9,513 bases of DNA from Lentisphaerota bacterium (GTDB lineage: Bacteria; Verrucomicrobiota; Kiritimatiellia; JAAZAB01). Position 1 is the stretch's first letter, and each line of letters opens with the position of its first letter. The stretch covers positions 1-9,513 of the forward strand of contig JACQHI010000012.1 of the NCBI GenBank assembly GCA_016199105.1, read 5' to 3'. A program made the translations under genes and the position numbers. The notes beneath the pieces were generated by a model that searched no databases, had not been told where the DNA came from, and saw only the letters and a program-made list of their open reading frames with translations. Of the stretch, positions 1 to 6,093 are shown piece after piece.

Positions 1-109
1 AGATTAAGAATACATCCCTCCCTAAGCACCCAAAACCAATAACCTTTCCCCCTAACCCCTATCACCCACCACCCGTCACCCTTTTCCCTCGCCCCGCCCC
101 CTCCCCTCT
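1..109. repeat. C-rich, G-poor low-complexity intergenic tract
   Basis: This stretch has only six G residues by my count and is built from short runs such as CACCCACCACCCGTCACCC and CCCCGCCCCCTCCCC. It contains no plausible gene. It resembles the CACCCAACACCCAA repeats found on the other strand at 4713-4788, so it may belong to a class of degenerate intergenic repeats in this genome; that link is inferred. An antisense open frame crosses it but continues through flgL and is a shadow. The strand asymmetry may be simple-sequence expansion or a pyrimidine-rich leader upstream of the promoter at 109-124. Confidence 0.6.
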
Positions 110-124
110 GGCATCGGACTTGCT
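109..124 (+). promoter_or_regulatory. sigma-54 (RpoN)-type promoter of flgL
   Basis: TGGCATCGGACTTGCT matches the sigma-54 consensus TGGCACG-N4-TTGCA. The invariant GG (110-111) and GC (122-123) are separated by exactly ten bases. Transcription would start about 12 bases after the GC, near 135, leaving a leader of about 26 bases that holds the AAAGGAG ribosome site (148-154) six bases before ATG 161. Rod, hook and junction genes are sigma-54 dependent in many bacteria, so position and target agree. No enhancer-binding site is visible in the short upstream DNA. Confidence 0.7.
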
Positions 125-160
125 ACCCCGTGAATCGAATATTGTGTAAAGGAGCAACAC

Positions 161-1351
161 ATGAGAATCAGCGAAAACATGATCAGCAACCTGCTGGAAC
201 GTAATCTGACCCTCACCAAAGACGGCATTTACGACCTGCAGGAAAAAGTCACCTCCGGAAAACAGATTCTGGTTCCCTCCGACGATCCCGGCGCCTACGA
301 GACCATCTTGCGCATCCGCAGCCAACAGAGCGCTTTGCAGCAGAAAATAACGAATTCCGATAATCTCTCCCTGGATCTCTCCATCTCGGACGGCGTGCTC
401 AGCAATATCACCGATATGCTGCACCGCACCTCCGAATTGGTTGTCATGGCCAGCGATGGCAGCAAGGCGCCGGCTGACCGGGTTGACATGGGCCTTGAAG
501 TGGACATGATGCTCAATCAACTGGTGGATTTGGCCAATTCCAATCTGGGCGGCCGCTACATCTACGGGGGACTCCGCACCGACACCCCCCCCTACACCAT
601 CGTCACGAATGCCGAGGGCCGGATCACGGCGGTTAACTATCAGGGCAATACGGGAGTCCGGGAGGTTGAAATCAACCAGAACATCCCCGGCTCCAGCGCC
701 AACAAGGTCGACGCGAACATCCCCGGATCCGACATCACGTCGTCGCAAGCGGTTTTCCAGAACAATCTCACGGATATCTTCAAGACCCTGATTCGCGTGC
801 GAGACGGCATGTTGAACCAGGAAAACCCCATCACGCCCGAAGACGTCCCCGCCGCCGCCGTCGATACGCTTACCGAGCAGATCACCGTCACCCAGGCGTA
901 CGAAACCGGGACCCGCGTGACCCTGGGAAGCGACGGCGCCATGCCCGCCCCCTTGATCAACGGAGTCCCCTATTACGCCATTTTCGTGGATGCCACCCAC
1001 ATCCAACTGGCCGCCACCTACGACGACGCCATCAATGGAGTCGCCATCGATTTGACCACGCAGGGGACGGGCACCCACCAGATCACCAAGCAGCAACTGG
1101 GAGAGTTGAATGTGGTGCTCGACCATATCTCCAGCGTGCGGGGAACGGTCGGCGCGAATATGCAGCGGGTGTCTCTCAACAACCAGCTTCTCGGCGATCA
1201 GGATCTGTCATTGGCGACGACGCTGGGCGCCGCGGAAGACATCGACATCGCCAAAACCATGATCGAATTATCCCAGCGCCAGACCGCCTATGAAGCCGCT
1301 CTGCGGATGGTGTCGACCACGCTCCGAATGTCGCTGGTCGATTTCATGTAA
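161..1351 (+). CDS. flgL: Flagellar hook-filament junction protein FlgL (HAP3)
   Basis: FlgL is exported by the flagellar type III apparatus and, with FlgK, joins the hook to the flagellin filament. The 396-residue product has the flagellin-like layout. An N-terminal helical D0/D1 region (about residues 1-140) begins MRISENMISNLLERNL and includes LVPSDDPGAYETILRIRS. A C-terminal helix (about 345-396) carries DIDIAKTMIELSQRQTAYEA and ends SLVDFM. No cleavable signal peptide is expected or seen. The start is fixed by AAAGGAG six bases upstream. A beta-rich insert at about residues 243-309 (VTLGSDGAMPAPLINGVPYY, then HIQLAATYDDA, then GTGTHQI) resembles a small repeat module seen in some phage-tail and surface proteins. 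The length is above the roughly 300 residues of enteric FlgL, partly because of this insert. It has its own sigma-54-type promoter. The TAA stop lies inside the inverted-repeat element 1348-1540. Confidence 0.93.
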   Translation: MRISENMISNLLERNLTLTKDGIYDLQEKVTSGKQILVPSDDPGAYETILRIRSQQSALQQKITNSDNLSLDLSISDGVLSNITDMLHRTSELVVMASDGSKAPADRVDMGLEVDMMLNQLVDLANSNLGGRYIYGGLRTDTPPYTIVTNAEGRITAVNYQGNTGVREVEINQNIPGSSANKVDANIPGSDITSSQAVFQNNLTDIFKTLIRVRDGMLNQENPITPEDVPAAAVDTLTEQITVTQAYETGTRVTLGSDGAMPAPLINGVPYYAIFVDATHIQLAATYDDAINGVAIDLTTQGTGTHQITKQQLGELNVVLDHISSVRGTVGANMQRVSLNNQLLGDQDLSLATTLGAAEDIDIAKTMIELSQRQTAYEAALRMVSTTLRMSLVDFM

Positions 1352-1540
1352 TGCCTCGGAGTTGCGAGGGGGTGTAGCCGCTCCGCCTTGGACGCCATAG
1401 CTCCCAGCGATGGCGGCTCTGCCGGGGCGTTCCCGTTATTCACGGCGGCCCCCGATCCGGATCGGGGGCAAGCTGAGCGTGTACCACGCCCATGCGTGGC
1501 CGTGGCTGCAGTTCTCCCCCCTCGCACTCTGAGGCATTAC
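1348..1540. mobile_element. 193-bp palindromic MITE-like element at the flgL stop codon
   Basis: The ends are imperfect inverted repeats of about 25 bases. GTAATGCCTC (1348-1357) is the exact complement of 1531-1540. Next come one G.T wobble (1358/1530), four paired bases GAGT (1359-1362), a bulged T (1363), then GCGAGGGGG (1364-1372) pairing with 1517-1525. Inside are further hairpins: CGCCAT 1393-1398 with ATGGCG 1410-1415, CCGT 1433-1436 with ACGG 1442-1445, a perfect 22-bp palindrome 1448-1469, and CCACGC 1484-1489 with GCGTGG 1494-1499. Both ends contain a TA (1349-1350 and 1538-1539), compatible with TA target duplication as in IS630/mariner-type MITEs. There is no transposase. It may instead be a REP/BIME-like element that stabilises or ends the flgL transcript. 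The open frames across it are not genes. Confidence 0.65.
1448..1469. repeat. Perfect 22-bp palindrome inside the element
   Basis: GCCCCCGATCC (1448-1458) is followed immediately by its exact reverse complement (1459-1469), with no loop. It lies near the middle of the inverted-repeat element. Such a perfect, loopless palindrome could extrude as a cruciform or bind a dimeric protein. Here it most likely belongs to the folded structure of the repeat. Confidence 0.7.
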
Positions 1541-1543
1541 GGT

Positions 1544-1570
1544 TCCACAAAAAAACAGTGGATTTTTTTT
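1544..1570 (+). terminator. Weak terminator-like hairpin with T8 tail
   Basis: TCCAC (1544-1548) pairs with GTGGA (1558-1562) around an A-rich nine-base loop and is followed by eight T residues (1563-1570). The position, after flgL and the palindromic element and before the ATP-grasp gene, fits a factor-independent terminator. The stem is only five AT/GC-mixed base pairs, so termination may be partial or may rely on the strong upstream palindrome. Confidence 0.4.
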
Positions 1571-1596
1571 CATAAACGTTCAATCATTCAGGCCCG

Positions 1597-2526
1597 ATGA
1601 ATTCCGTTTACACCCGAACCATCACCGATGAGGCCCGGCGGCGCGGCATTGCCGTTGAAGTCCTCGAACGCGAAACGCCCATTTTCCTGCTCCGGCACAA
1701 GGGCCGCGAGGTGCGCTGCTTCAACGCGTTGACCGACCGCGTCGGCGCGGCAAGCTTCCACCTGGCGCAGGACAAGTTTTGCGCAAACCGGTTCCTGGCC
1801 GGCTACGGATTTCCCGTGCCCCGCCAGCTCGCCTTCGACGGGTGGAGCGCCGCCGGGCAATTTCTCAAGAAACACCGGCGGGTGGTGGTCAAACCCCGCC
1901 GGGAATGGGGCGGACGCGGCGTGTCGGTGGGGTTGTCCACCCTCCCGGAACTCCGCCAGGCGGTTCGCTATGCCCGAAAATACGGCGAGGATATACTCCT
2001 CGAACAGTATGTGGATGGCCTGGATCGGCGGGTGATCGTCGTGAACAACCGTTTCGTGGCGGCAATCGAGCGGCTGCCGGCCACCGTCACCGGCGACGGA
2101 CGAAGCACCGTCCGTCGGCTGATCCGCCGGAAGAACGCCGCCGCCCGAAAAATCGACCCCAGCAACCGCATCCCATTGGATGCCGAAACCCGGCGCACCC
2201 TCTTCGCGGCCGGTCTCACCTTGGCGGCTGTGCCGAAGGCCGGCGACGTCGTCCAGGCGCGGTTCACCTCCAATTTTCACACCGGCGGAACCATCGCGGA
2301 GATCACGGAGACCGTGGAGGCGGACCTGGTGAAGGCCGCGCTCAAGGTGGCGAAACTCCTGCAAATTCCCGTTTTGGGAGTGGACTTCATTCTGCAGCCG
2401 CGCACCGGGAAATACTGGATCATCGAAACCAGCCCGGACCTGGCCATTTCACCGCCGGAAGGCAGGCGCGTGGCCCGGTTTTTCCTCGATTACCTGTTTC
2501 CCAACACCGGGGGCCGGCCGGCATGA
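1597..2526 (+). CDS. ATP-grasp enzyme, cyanophycin/glutathione synthetase-like
   Basis: This 309-residue protein matches the ATP-grasp fold, whose members join a carboxylate to an amine or thiol through an acyl-phosphate. Visible signs are the nucleotide-binding lysine and glycine-rich loop VVVKPRREWGGRGVS (residues 96-110), the adenine-side strand ILLEQYVDG (133-141), GDGRSTVRRLI (166-176), NFHTGG (226-231), and GVDFILQP (261-268) followed by YWIIETSPDL (273-282). The order resembles the C-terminal ATP-grasp part of CphA and GshF. No N-terminal substrate domain or Mur ligase domain is present, so this is a minimal version. The usual E-x-N metal motif reads E-T-S (277-279), an altered last ligand. 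The ribosome site before ATG 1597 is weak (CAGG). Its TGA overlaps the ATG of the DUF1638 gene, so the two are probably translated together. Substrate unknown; peptide-like ligation is an inference. Confidence 0.82.
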   Translation: MNSVYTRTITDEARRRGIAVEVLERETPIFLLRHKGREVRCFNALTDRVGAASFHLAQDKFCANRFLAGYGFPVPRQLAFDGWSAAGQFLKKHRRVVVKPRREWGGRGVSVGLSTLPELRQAVRYARKYGEDILLEQYVDGLDRRVIVVNNRFVAAIERLPATVTGDGRSTVRRLIRRKNAAARKIDPSNRIPLDAETRRTLFAAGLTLAAVPKAGDVVQARFTSNFHTGGTIAEITETVEADLVKAALKVAKLLQIPVLGVDFILQPRTGKYWIIETSPDLAISPPEGRRVARFFLDYLFPNTGGRPA

Positions 2527-3311
2527 ACGCGGTCGAGCGGAAACATTTCAAGGTCATCGCCTGCAACGTCCTGCGCCGTGAAACGTATCTGTGCGCCGCC
2601 CGTTCCCCGCACGTCACGGATATCGTCATGCTGCCCCAAGGCCTTCACGACCAGCCGGACCTCCTGCGGGAGACACTCCAGCGGGAGATCGCCTCGCCCC
2701 TTCAGCCTCATCGCCGGCCCCGCGCCGATATGTTCGAGACGATCCCCCTCGATGCCGAACGGCCGTATGACGCGGTGCTCCTCGTCTATGCGCTGTGCAG
2801 CAACGGCGCCGCGGGACTCAAGGCCGGGGCCTGCCCCCTGGTCATCCCCCGGGCGCACGACTGCATGACGCTCCTGCTCGGCTCCGCGGAACGTTACCGG
2901 ACGTATTTCGAACGCCATCCCGGCACCTACTGGTACAGCAGCGGCTGGCTGGAAACCTGCCCCATGCCCGGCAAGCTCCGCTACGAACAGACCCTCGCCT
3001 ATTACCGGAAGACCTACGGCGAAGACAACGCCCAGTACCTGATGGAAGTCGAGGCCGATTGGTACCGGAACTACCGGCGCGCGGCCTACATTGACTGGCA
3101 TTTCCCCCACGCGGAAGCCGAAAAAACCTTCACGCGGCAGTGCGCCGACGAGTTGAAGTGGGAGTACGACGAGCTGGCGGGCGATGCCTCGTTGATGCAA
3201 CGGCTGATGGACGGCGCCTGGTCCGACAAGGAGTTCCTCGTGCTCCAGCCCGGGGAAGTTTCCGATGCCGATCCCGCCAAGGACTGCATCCTGAAACGGC
3301 GGGAGCTATAG
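2523..3311 (+). CDS. DUF1638 domain protein
   Basis: The 262-residue product has the pattern I associate with DUF1638: an early C-x-V-L-R-R-E (C14 to E20), H41 in PQGLHDQPDLL, YALCSNGAAGLKAG (89-102), VIPRAHDCMTLLLGS (107-121), and PGTYWYSSGWLE (133-144). C14, H41, C92, H112 and C114 could form a metal, Fe-S or corrinoid site; this is inferred from residue type only. Family members are known near corrinoid-dependent methyltransferase genes in methanogens and other anaerobes, and their biochemical role is not established to my knowledge. No signal peptide or membrane segment is seen. The start is set by the ATGA overlap with the upstream ATP-grasp gene; there is no clear ribosome site, so translation is probably coupled. 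A longer frame starting at 1779 only reads the ATP-grasp gene out of frame. The stop overlaps the converging phospholipase D-like gene. Confidence 0.85.
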   Translation: MNAVERKHFKVIACNVLRRETYLCAARSPHVTDIVMLPQGLHDQPDLLRETLQREIASPLQPHRRPRADMFETIPLDAERPYDAVLLVYALCSNGAAGLKAGACPLVIPRAHDCMTLLLGSAERYRTYFERHPGTYWYSSGWLETCPMPGKLRYEQTLAYYRKTYGEDNAQYLMEVEADWYRNYRRAAYIDWHFPHAEAEKTFTRQCADELKWEYDELAGDASLMQRLMDGAWSDKEFLVLQPGEVSDADPAKDCILKRREL

Positions 3312-4775
3312 GAAATTCGCCAGGCTTTTGCACAGCTCGTCCCACATTTCGAGCGACAAGGGCGTCTTGATTTCATAGCTGGAATCCTGTCCGTCCAGCA
3401 GCAGCTCCGCCTCCAGGCTTCCGGCAAACCCGGCCTCGTCGGTCATCAGATCCATTTCGACGTTCTTGTGGAGGCTGAGATCGTCGAAGTTGGCCGTGCC
3501 GAAACAGGCCCACCCGTCGAAGACAGCCGCCTTGACGTGCGTCATGCCGGGGTACAGGAAAACGCGCACGCCATGCCGCAGGAGCGTGTTCAACGCCACG
3601 CGATTGGCCCCTCCCCCGATGGGGATATTCACGTGAAGCGGGATCGTCACGCGGACATCCACCCCGCGTTTGCGCGCCTCGCACAAGCGGTACAACATGT
3701 TTTGGTTCCACAGGTACGGGTTCTCCACATAGACGTGATGCCGGGCCAGCCGGATGGCCTTGAGTTGCGCGTCGAAAATCTGCCGCCGGAACGGCGTGGT
3801 GAGCAGGATCCAATACTCGCCGCCTTCGGCGCCCTTCGAAATCGTGTGCCGCCGCAAGCGGTCGACGACAAGGAAGAAATCGGCGAACAGCCGCGTCCGG
3901 TTCCAGGACCATTCGAATTGGCGCTTAAACTCCCGGACCAGAGGCCCTTCCACCTCCACCATCATGTCCCGCCAGTCATACCGGTATTCCCGTCCGATGT
4001 TCATGCCGCCGAAAAAGGCCAGCCGGTCGTCAACGAGTATGACTTTGGAATGGTCCGTGGAGAGCCAGAGGTTGCGCCCCCGTTTCAATTCGATGGCCGA
4101 GTCCTGTTGCAGATAATCGAACATGTTGGCGATGCCCGGCTGGGGAACCGCGTCCGCCGACGGCGCCCTGATTTCCCAGGCGCGCCGGCTCCCGATGCCA
4201 TCCGCCAGAATTCGAACGGATAGGTCGCGCGACTTTCGCTTGAGGAGCTCGGCCACTTCAAGCGCCACATCGTCGTTGTCGAAAATGAAGGTTTGAATCC
4301 GTATGCTGCTCCGGGCGTCCGCGAGGACGTCCTCGAGACGCTGGAAATATTCGTCGCCATCCAGCAACAGCGACAGCCGCCCCTGCACGCAAGGGCGCCC
4401 CTTCCATTTCAACCATTTCCGCAGGCGGTCATGCGACATCATCGACCGATCGGTCGCCAGGGACGGGATCGGCTTCGCCTCGAGCCGGGGAAAACGCACA
4501 TACTGGAATCCGACGCGCTCGGCGGTTTCGGCACTGATGGTTTTCACCCGCCACAGCAGCTCCACCGGCCCGCTGATGGGGCGGGAAACCAGGCCGACGG
4601 TATGATCCTCGACGATGGGCCCGATATAGGCCCCCATACGAGTCGAGCAACCGGAACAAACCAGAAGGAAAAGGACGACCGCGCGCCGGCAGAAGTCTCC
4701 GGTTTCTCTTATTTGGGTGTTGGGTGCTCGTGCTTCGTAGTCCGTCGGCTGACGGACCACTTCGCAGAGTAGCAT
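3306..4775 (-). CDS. Phospholipase D/cardiolipin synthase-like lipoprotein
   Basis: The protein has two complete HxKx4D motifs of the phospholipase D superfamily: HSKVILVD followed by FFGGMN, and HVKAAVFD followed by FGTANFD. The pair forms one active site for phosphatidyl transfer or hydrolysis, as in cardiolipin synthases. Upstream lies a signal-like stretch AVVLFLLVCSGC whose last cysteine would be lipidated, so the mature enzyme is probably a membrane-anchored lipoprotein facing the periplasm, unlike classical ClsA with two membrane helices. The start is uncertain. ATG 4775 (489 residues) is taken because the earlier ATGs at 4814 and 4835 lie beside or inside the AICAR transformylase gene. 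None has a ribosome site, and 4713-4788 is repeat DNA. GTG 4760, or a rare ATA at 4712 giving a short signal peptide, are alternatives. It may be cotranscribed with the upstream purine genes. Its last six bases overlap the DUF1638 gene. Confidence 0.85.
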   Translation of the reverse strand: MLLCEVVRQPTDYEARAPNTQIRETGDFCRRAVVLFLLVCSGCSTRMGAYIGPIVEDHTVGLVSRPISGPVELLWRVKTISAETAERVGFQYVRFPRLEAKPIPSLATDRSMMSHDRLRKWLKWKGRPCVQGRLSLLLDGDEYFQRLEDVLADARSSIRIQTFIFDNDDVALEVAELLKRKSRDLSVRILADGIGSRRAWEIRAPSADAVPQPGIANMFDYLQQDSAIELKRGRNLWLSTDHSKVILVDDRLAFFGGMNIGREYRYDWRDMMVEVEGPLVREFKRQFEWSWNRTRLFADFFLVVDRLRRHTISKGAEGGEYWILLTTPFRRQIFDAQLKAIRLARHHVYVENPYLWNQNMLYRLCEARKRGVDVRVTIPLHVNIPIGGGANRVALNTLLRHGVRVFLYPGMTHVKAAVFDGWACFGTANFDDLSLHKNVEMDLMTDEAGFAGSLEAELLLDGQDSSYEIKTPLSLEMWDELCKSLANFL

Positions 4776-4788
4776 TGGGTGTTGGGTG
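4713..4788. repeat. Paired 14-bp direct repeats flanking a hairpin
   Basis: TTGGGTGTTGGGTG occurs at 4713-4726 and again at 4775-4788. Between them is a perfect 7-bp stem, GTCCGTC (4740-4746) and GACGGAC (4751-4757), with loop GGCT. The block lies between the AICAR transformylase stop and the lipoprotein signal of the phospholipase D-like gene. It is read as an open frame but has the look of non-coding interspersed repeat. On the minus strand it reads CACCCAACACCCAA, similar in style to the tract at 1-109. Confidence 0.6.
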
Positions 4789-4819
4789 TTGAGAGTTGAG
4801 GTCAGCTGATCCATGGGCT

Positions 4820-6073
4820 TCAGTGCTTGAAGCACCGCTGGCCCGTATAGACCATGGCCGCTCCGGCCTCGTTGCAGGCCTCAATGCTCTCGAAATCCCG
4901 TTCGGACCCGCCGGGCTGAATCACGGCGGTCACGCCTTCGCGAAGCCCCACGTCCACGCCGTCGCGGAACGGGAAGAAACCGTCGGACACCATGCAACTG
5001 CCCGCGATTCCGCCCTTCCGCCGGGCGACCTCGCCGTCGATTTCCTTCCGGACCGACGCCTCCTTCAACTCGTTATACGGAACCTTGAGGCGCTCCCAGC
5101 ACAACCGGTCCGCCAGCTTCCGATACGCCTTGTCGCGCGCGATTTCCGCCACGCCCACGCGGTCCTGCTCCCCCGTGCCGATACCGATCGTCGCGCCGTC
5201 CTTCACGAAGATCACGGAATTGCTGGTGACGCCGCACTCGATCAGCCAGCCAAACAGCATGTCCTCGATTTCGCGATCCGTCGGGGGGCGGGCGATCTTG
5301 TAGTCCCTGCCCTTGAACGTCGTTTGCGCCGGAAACAGCTTCTCGCGCGACAGCGTTTCGGGGACGAACGACCACTGCACCGCCAGCCCGCCGTCCACCA
5401 GCGCCTTGAAATCCACCACGCGCGCGCCGGCATACTGCGCCAGGCGGCTCATGTCGGCCACTTTCATCACGCGCAGGTTTTTCTTTTTCCCGAAAAGATC
5501 CATCACGCCGGGCGCAAATTCCGGCGCCGCGACCACCTCGGCGTAATTCTCCGCGATCCGCTCCGCGGTGGCAGTGTCCACTTCCCGGTTCAGCACGATG
5601 GCGCCGCCGAACGCCGCGACGCGGTCGGCCATGTTGGCCCGCTCATAAGATTCGGCCAGGCTGTGGCCCCGGGCCACGCCGCACGGGTTGTTGTGCTTGA
5701 CGATGACCGTGCAGGGCGCCGCGCCCAGGTAGCGGAGGATGTTGAGCGCGTTATCCACGTCCGTCAGATTGGTCTTGCCGGGATGCTTGCCGGATTGCAA
5801 CAATTCCACGTCCGTGACCAGGCACCGGCCCGGCTGGATGGACCGGACATCGCCCAGCACGAGGTTGCCGTTCACGAGCTTGTAGAGGGCCGCCTCCTGC
5901 CCGGGATTCTCCCCGTACCGGAGCCCCTTCTCGACGCCGTCGATCACCCAGCTCACCTTTTCGTAGAACAGGGTCTGGCGTTGCCCGTTGTCTCCGACGA
6001 AGCTGACCTCCATCTGTTTCGGAAAATGATCGTCCATGATCGTCTTGTAGGCCGTCTTGAAATCCTTCGCCAT
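4820..6073 (-). CDS. purH: AICAR formyltransferase (PurH C-terminal half, stand-alone)
   Basis: This enzyme transfers a formyl group from 10-formyl-tetrahydrofolate to AICAR, giving FAICAR, the ninth step of de novo IMP synthesis. The 417-residue cytosolic protein carries the catalytic signature KHNNPCG (K126-G132). It also has RYGENPGQ (52-59), AFGGAIVLNREV (154-165), FVKDGATIGIGTGEQDRV (289-306), SDGFFPFRDGVD (363-374) and QPGGSERD (386-393), all typical of the transformylase domain. The IMP cyclohydrolase domain normally fused at its N-terminus is a separate gene just upstream. The usual histidine in RYGENPHQ is glycine here. An in-frame ATG at 6097 overlaps the upstream stop, but AAAGGAG at 6081-6087 lies seven bases before ATG 6073, so 6073 is preferred. 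At 417 residues it is longer than the transformylase part of common bacterial PurH. Confidence 0.94.
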   Translation of the reverse strand: MAKDFKTAYKTIMDDHFPKQMEVSFVGDNGQRQTLFYEKVSWVIDGVEKGLRYGENPGQEAALYKLVNGNLVLGDVRSIQPGRCLVTDVELLQSGKHPGKTNLTDVDNALNILRYLGAAPCTVIVKHNNPCGVARGHSLAESYERANMADRVAAFGGAIVLNREVDTATAERIAENYAEVVAAPEFAPGVMDLFGKKKNLRVMKVADMSRLAQYAGARVVDFKALVDGGLAVQWSFVPETLSREKLFPAQTTFKGRDYKIARPPTDREIEDMLFGWLIECGVTSNSVIFVKDGATIGIGTGEQDRVGVAEIARDKAYRKLADRLCWERLKVPYNELKEASVRKEIDGEVARRKGGIAGSCMVSDGFFPFRDGVDVGLREGVTAVIQPGGSERDFESIEACNEAGAAMVYTGQRCFKH

Positions 6074-6080
6074 CGATGCG

Positions 6081-6087
6081 CTCCTTT
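6081..6087 (-). promoter_or_regulatory. Ribosome-binding site deciding the AICAR formyltransferase start
   Basis: On the minus strand this reads AAAGGAG and sits seven bases before ATG 6073. It lies between that ATG and the alternative ATG at 6097, so it would be inside the gene if the upstream start were used. This supports the shorter product starting MAKDFK. Confidence 0.75.
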
Positions 6088-6093
6088 CCGGAT

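Noticed and set aside
62..1126. Minus-strand 354-codon open frame opposite flgL
   Set aside because: The product is G/D/V-rich with no domain pattern, and it lies fully antisense to the clear FlgL frame and runs into the low-complexity tract.
1288..1600. Short open frames on both strands over the flgL downstream region
   Set aside because: They lie in the palindromic element and its flanks; symmetric repeat DNA explains the open frames.
1779..3311. 510-codon plus-strand frame spanning two genes
   Set aside because: Its second half is the real DUF1638 frame; the first half reads the ATP-grasp gene out of frame and is R/G/P-rich without motifs. The ATGA start at 2523 is preferred.
3468..4223. 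251-codon plus-strand frame opposite the phospholipase D-like gene
   Set aside because: The minus frame has both HKD motifs; this one shows no family signature.
4817..4833. Hairpin GCTTCA-GTGCT-TGAAGC at the AICAR formyltransferase stop as a terminator
   Set aside because: The stem is only six base pairs and no T-run follows on the minus strand, so it would not terminate.
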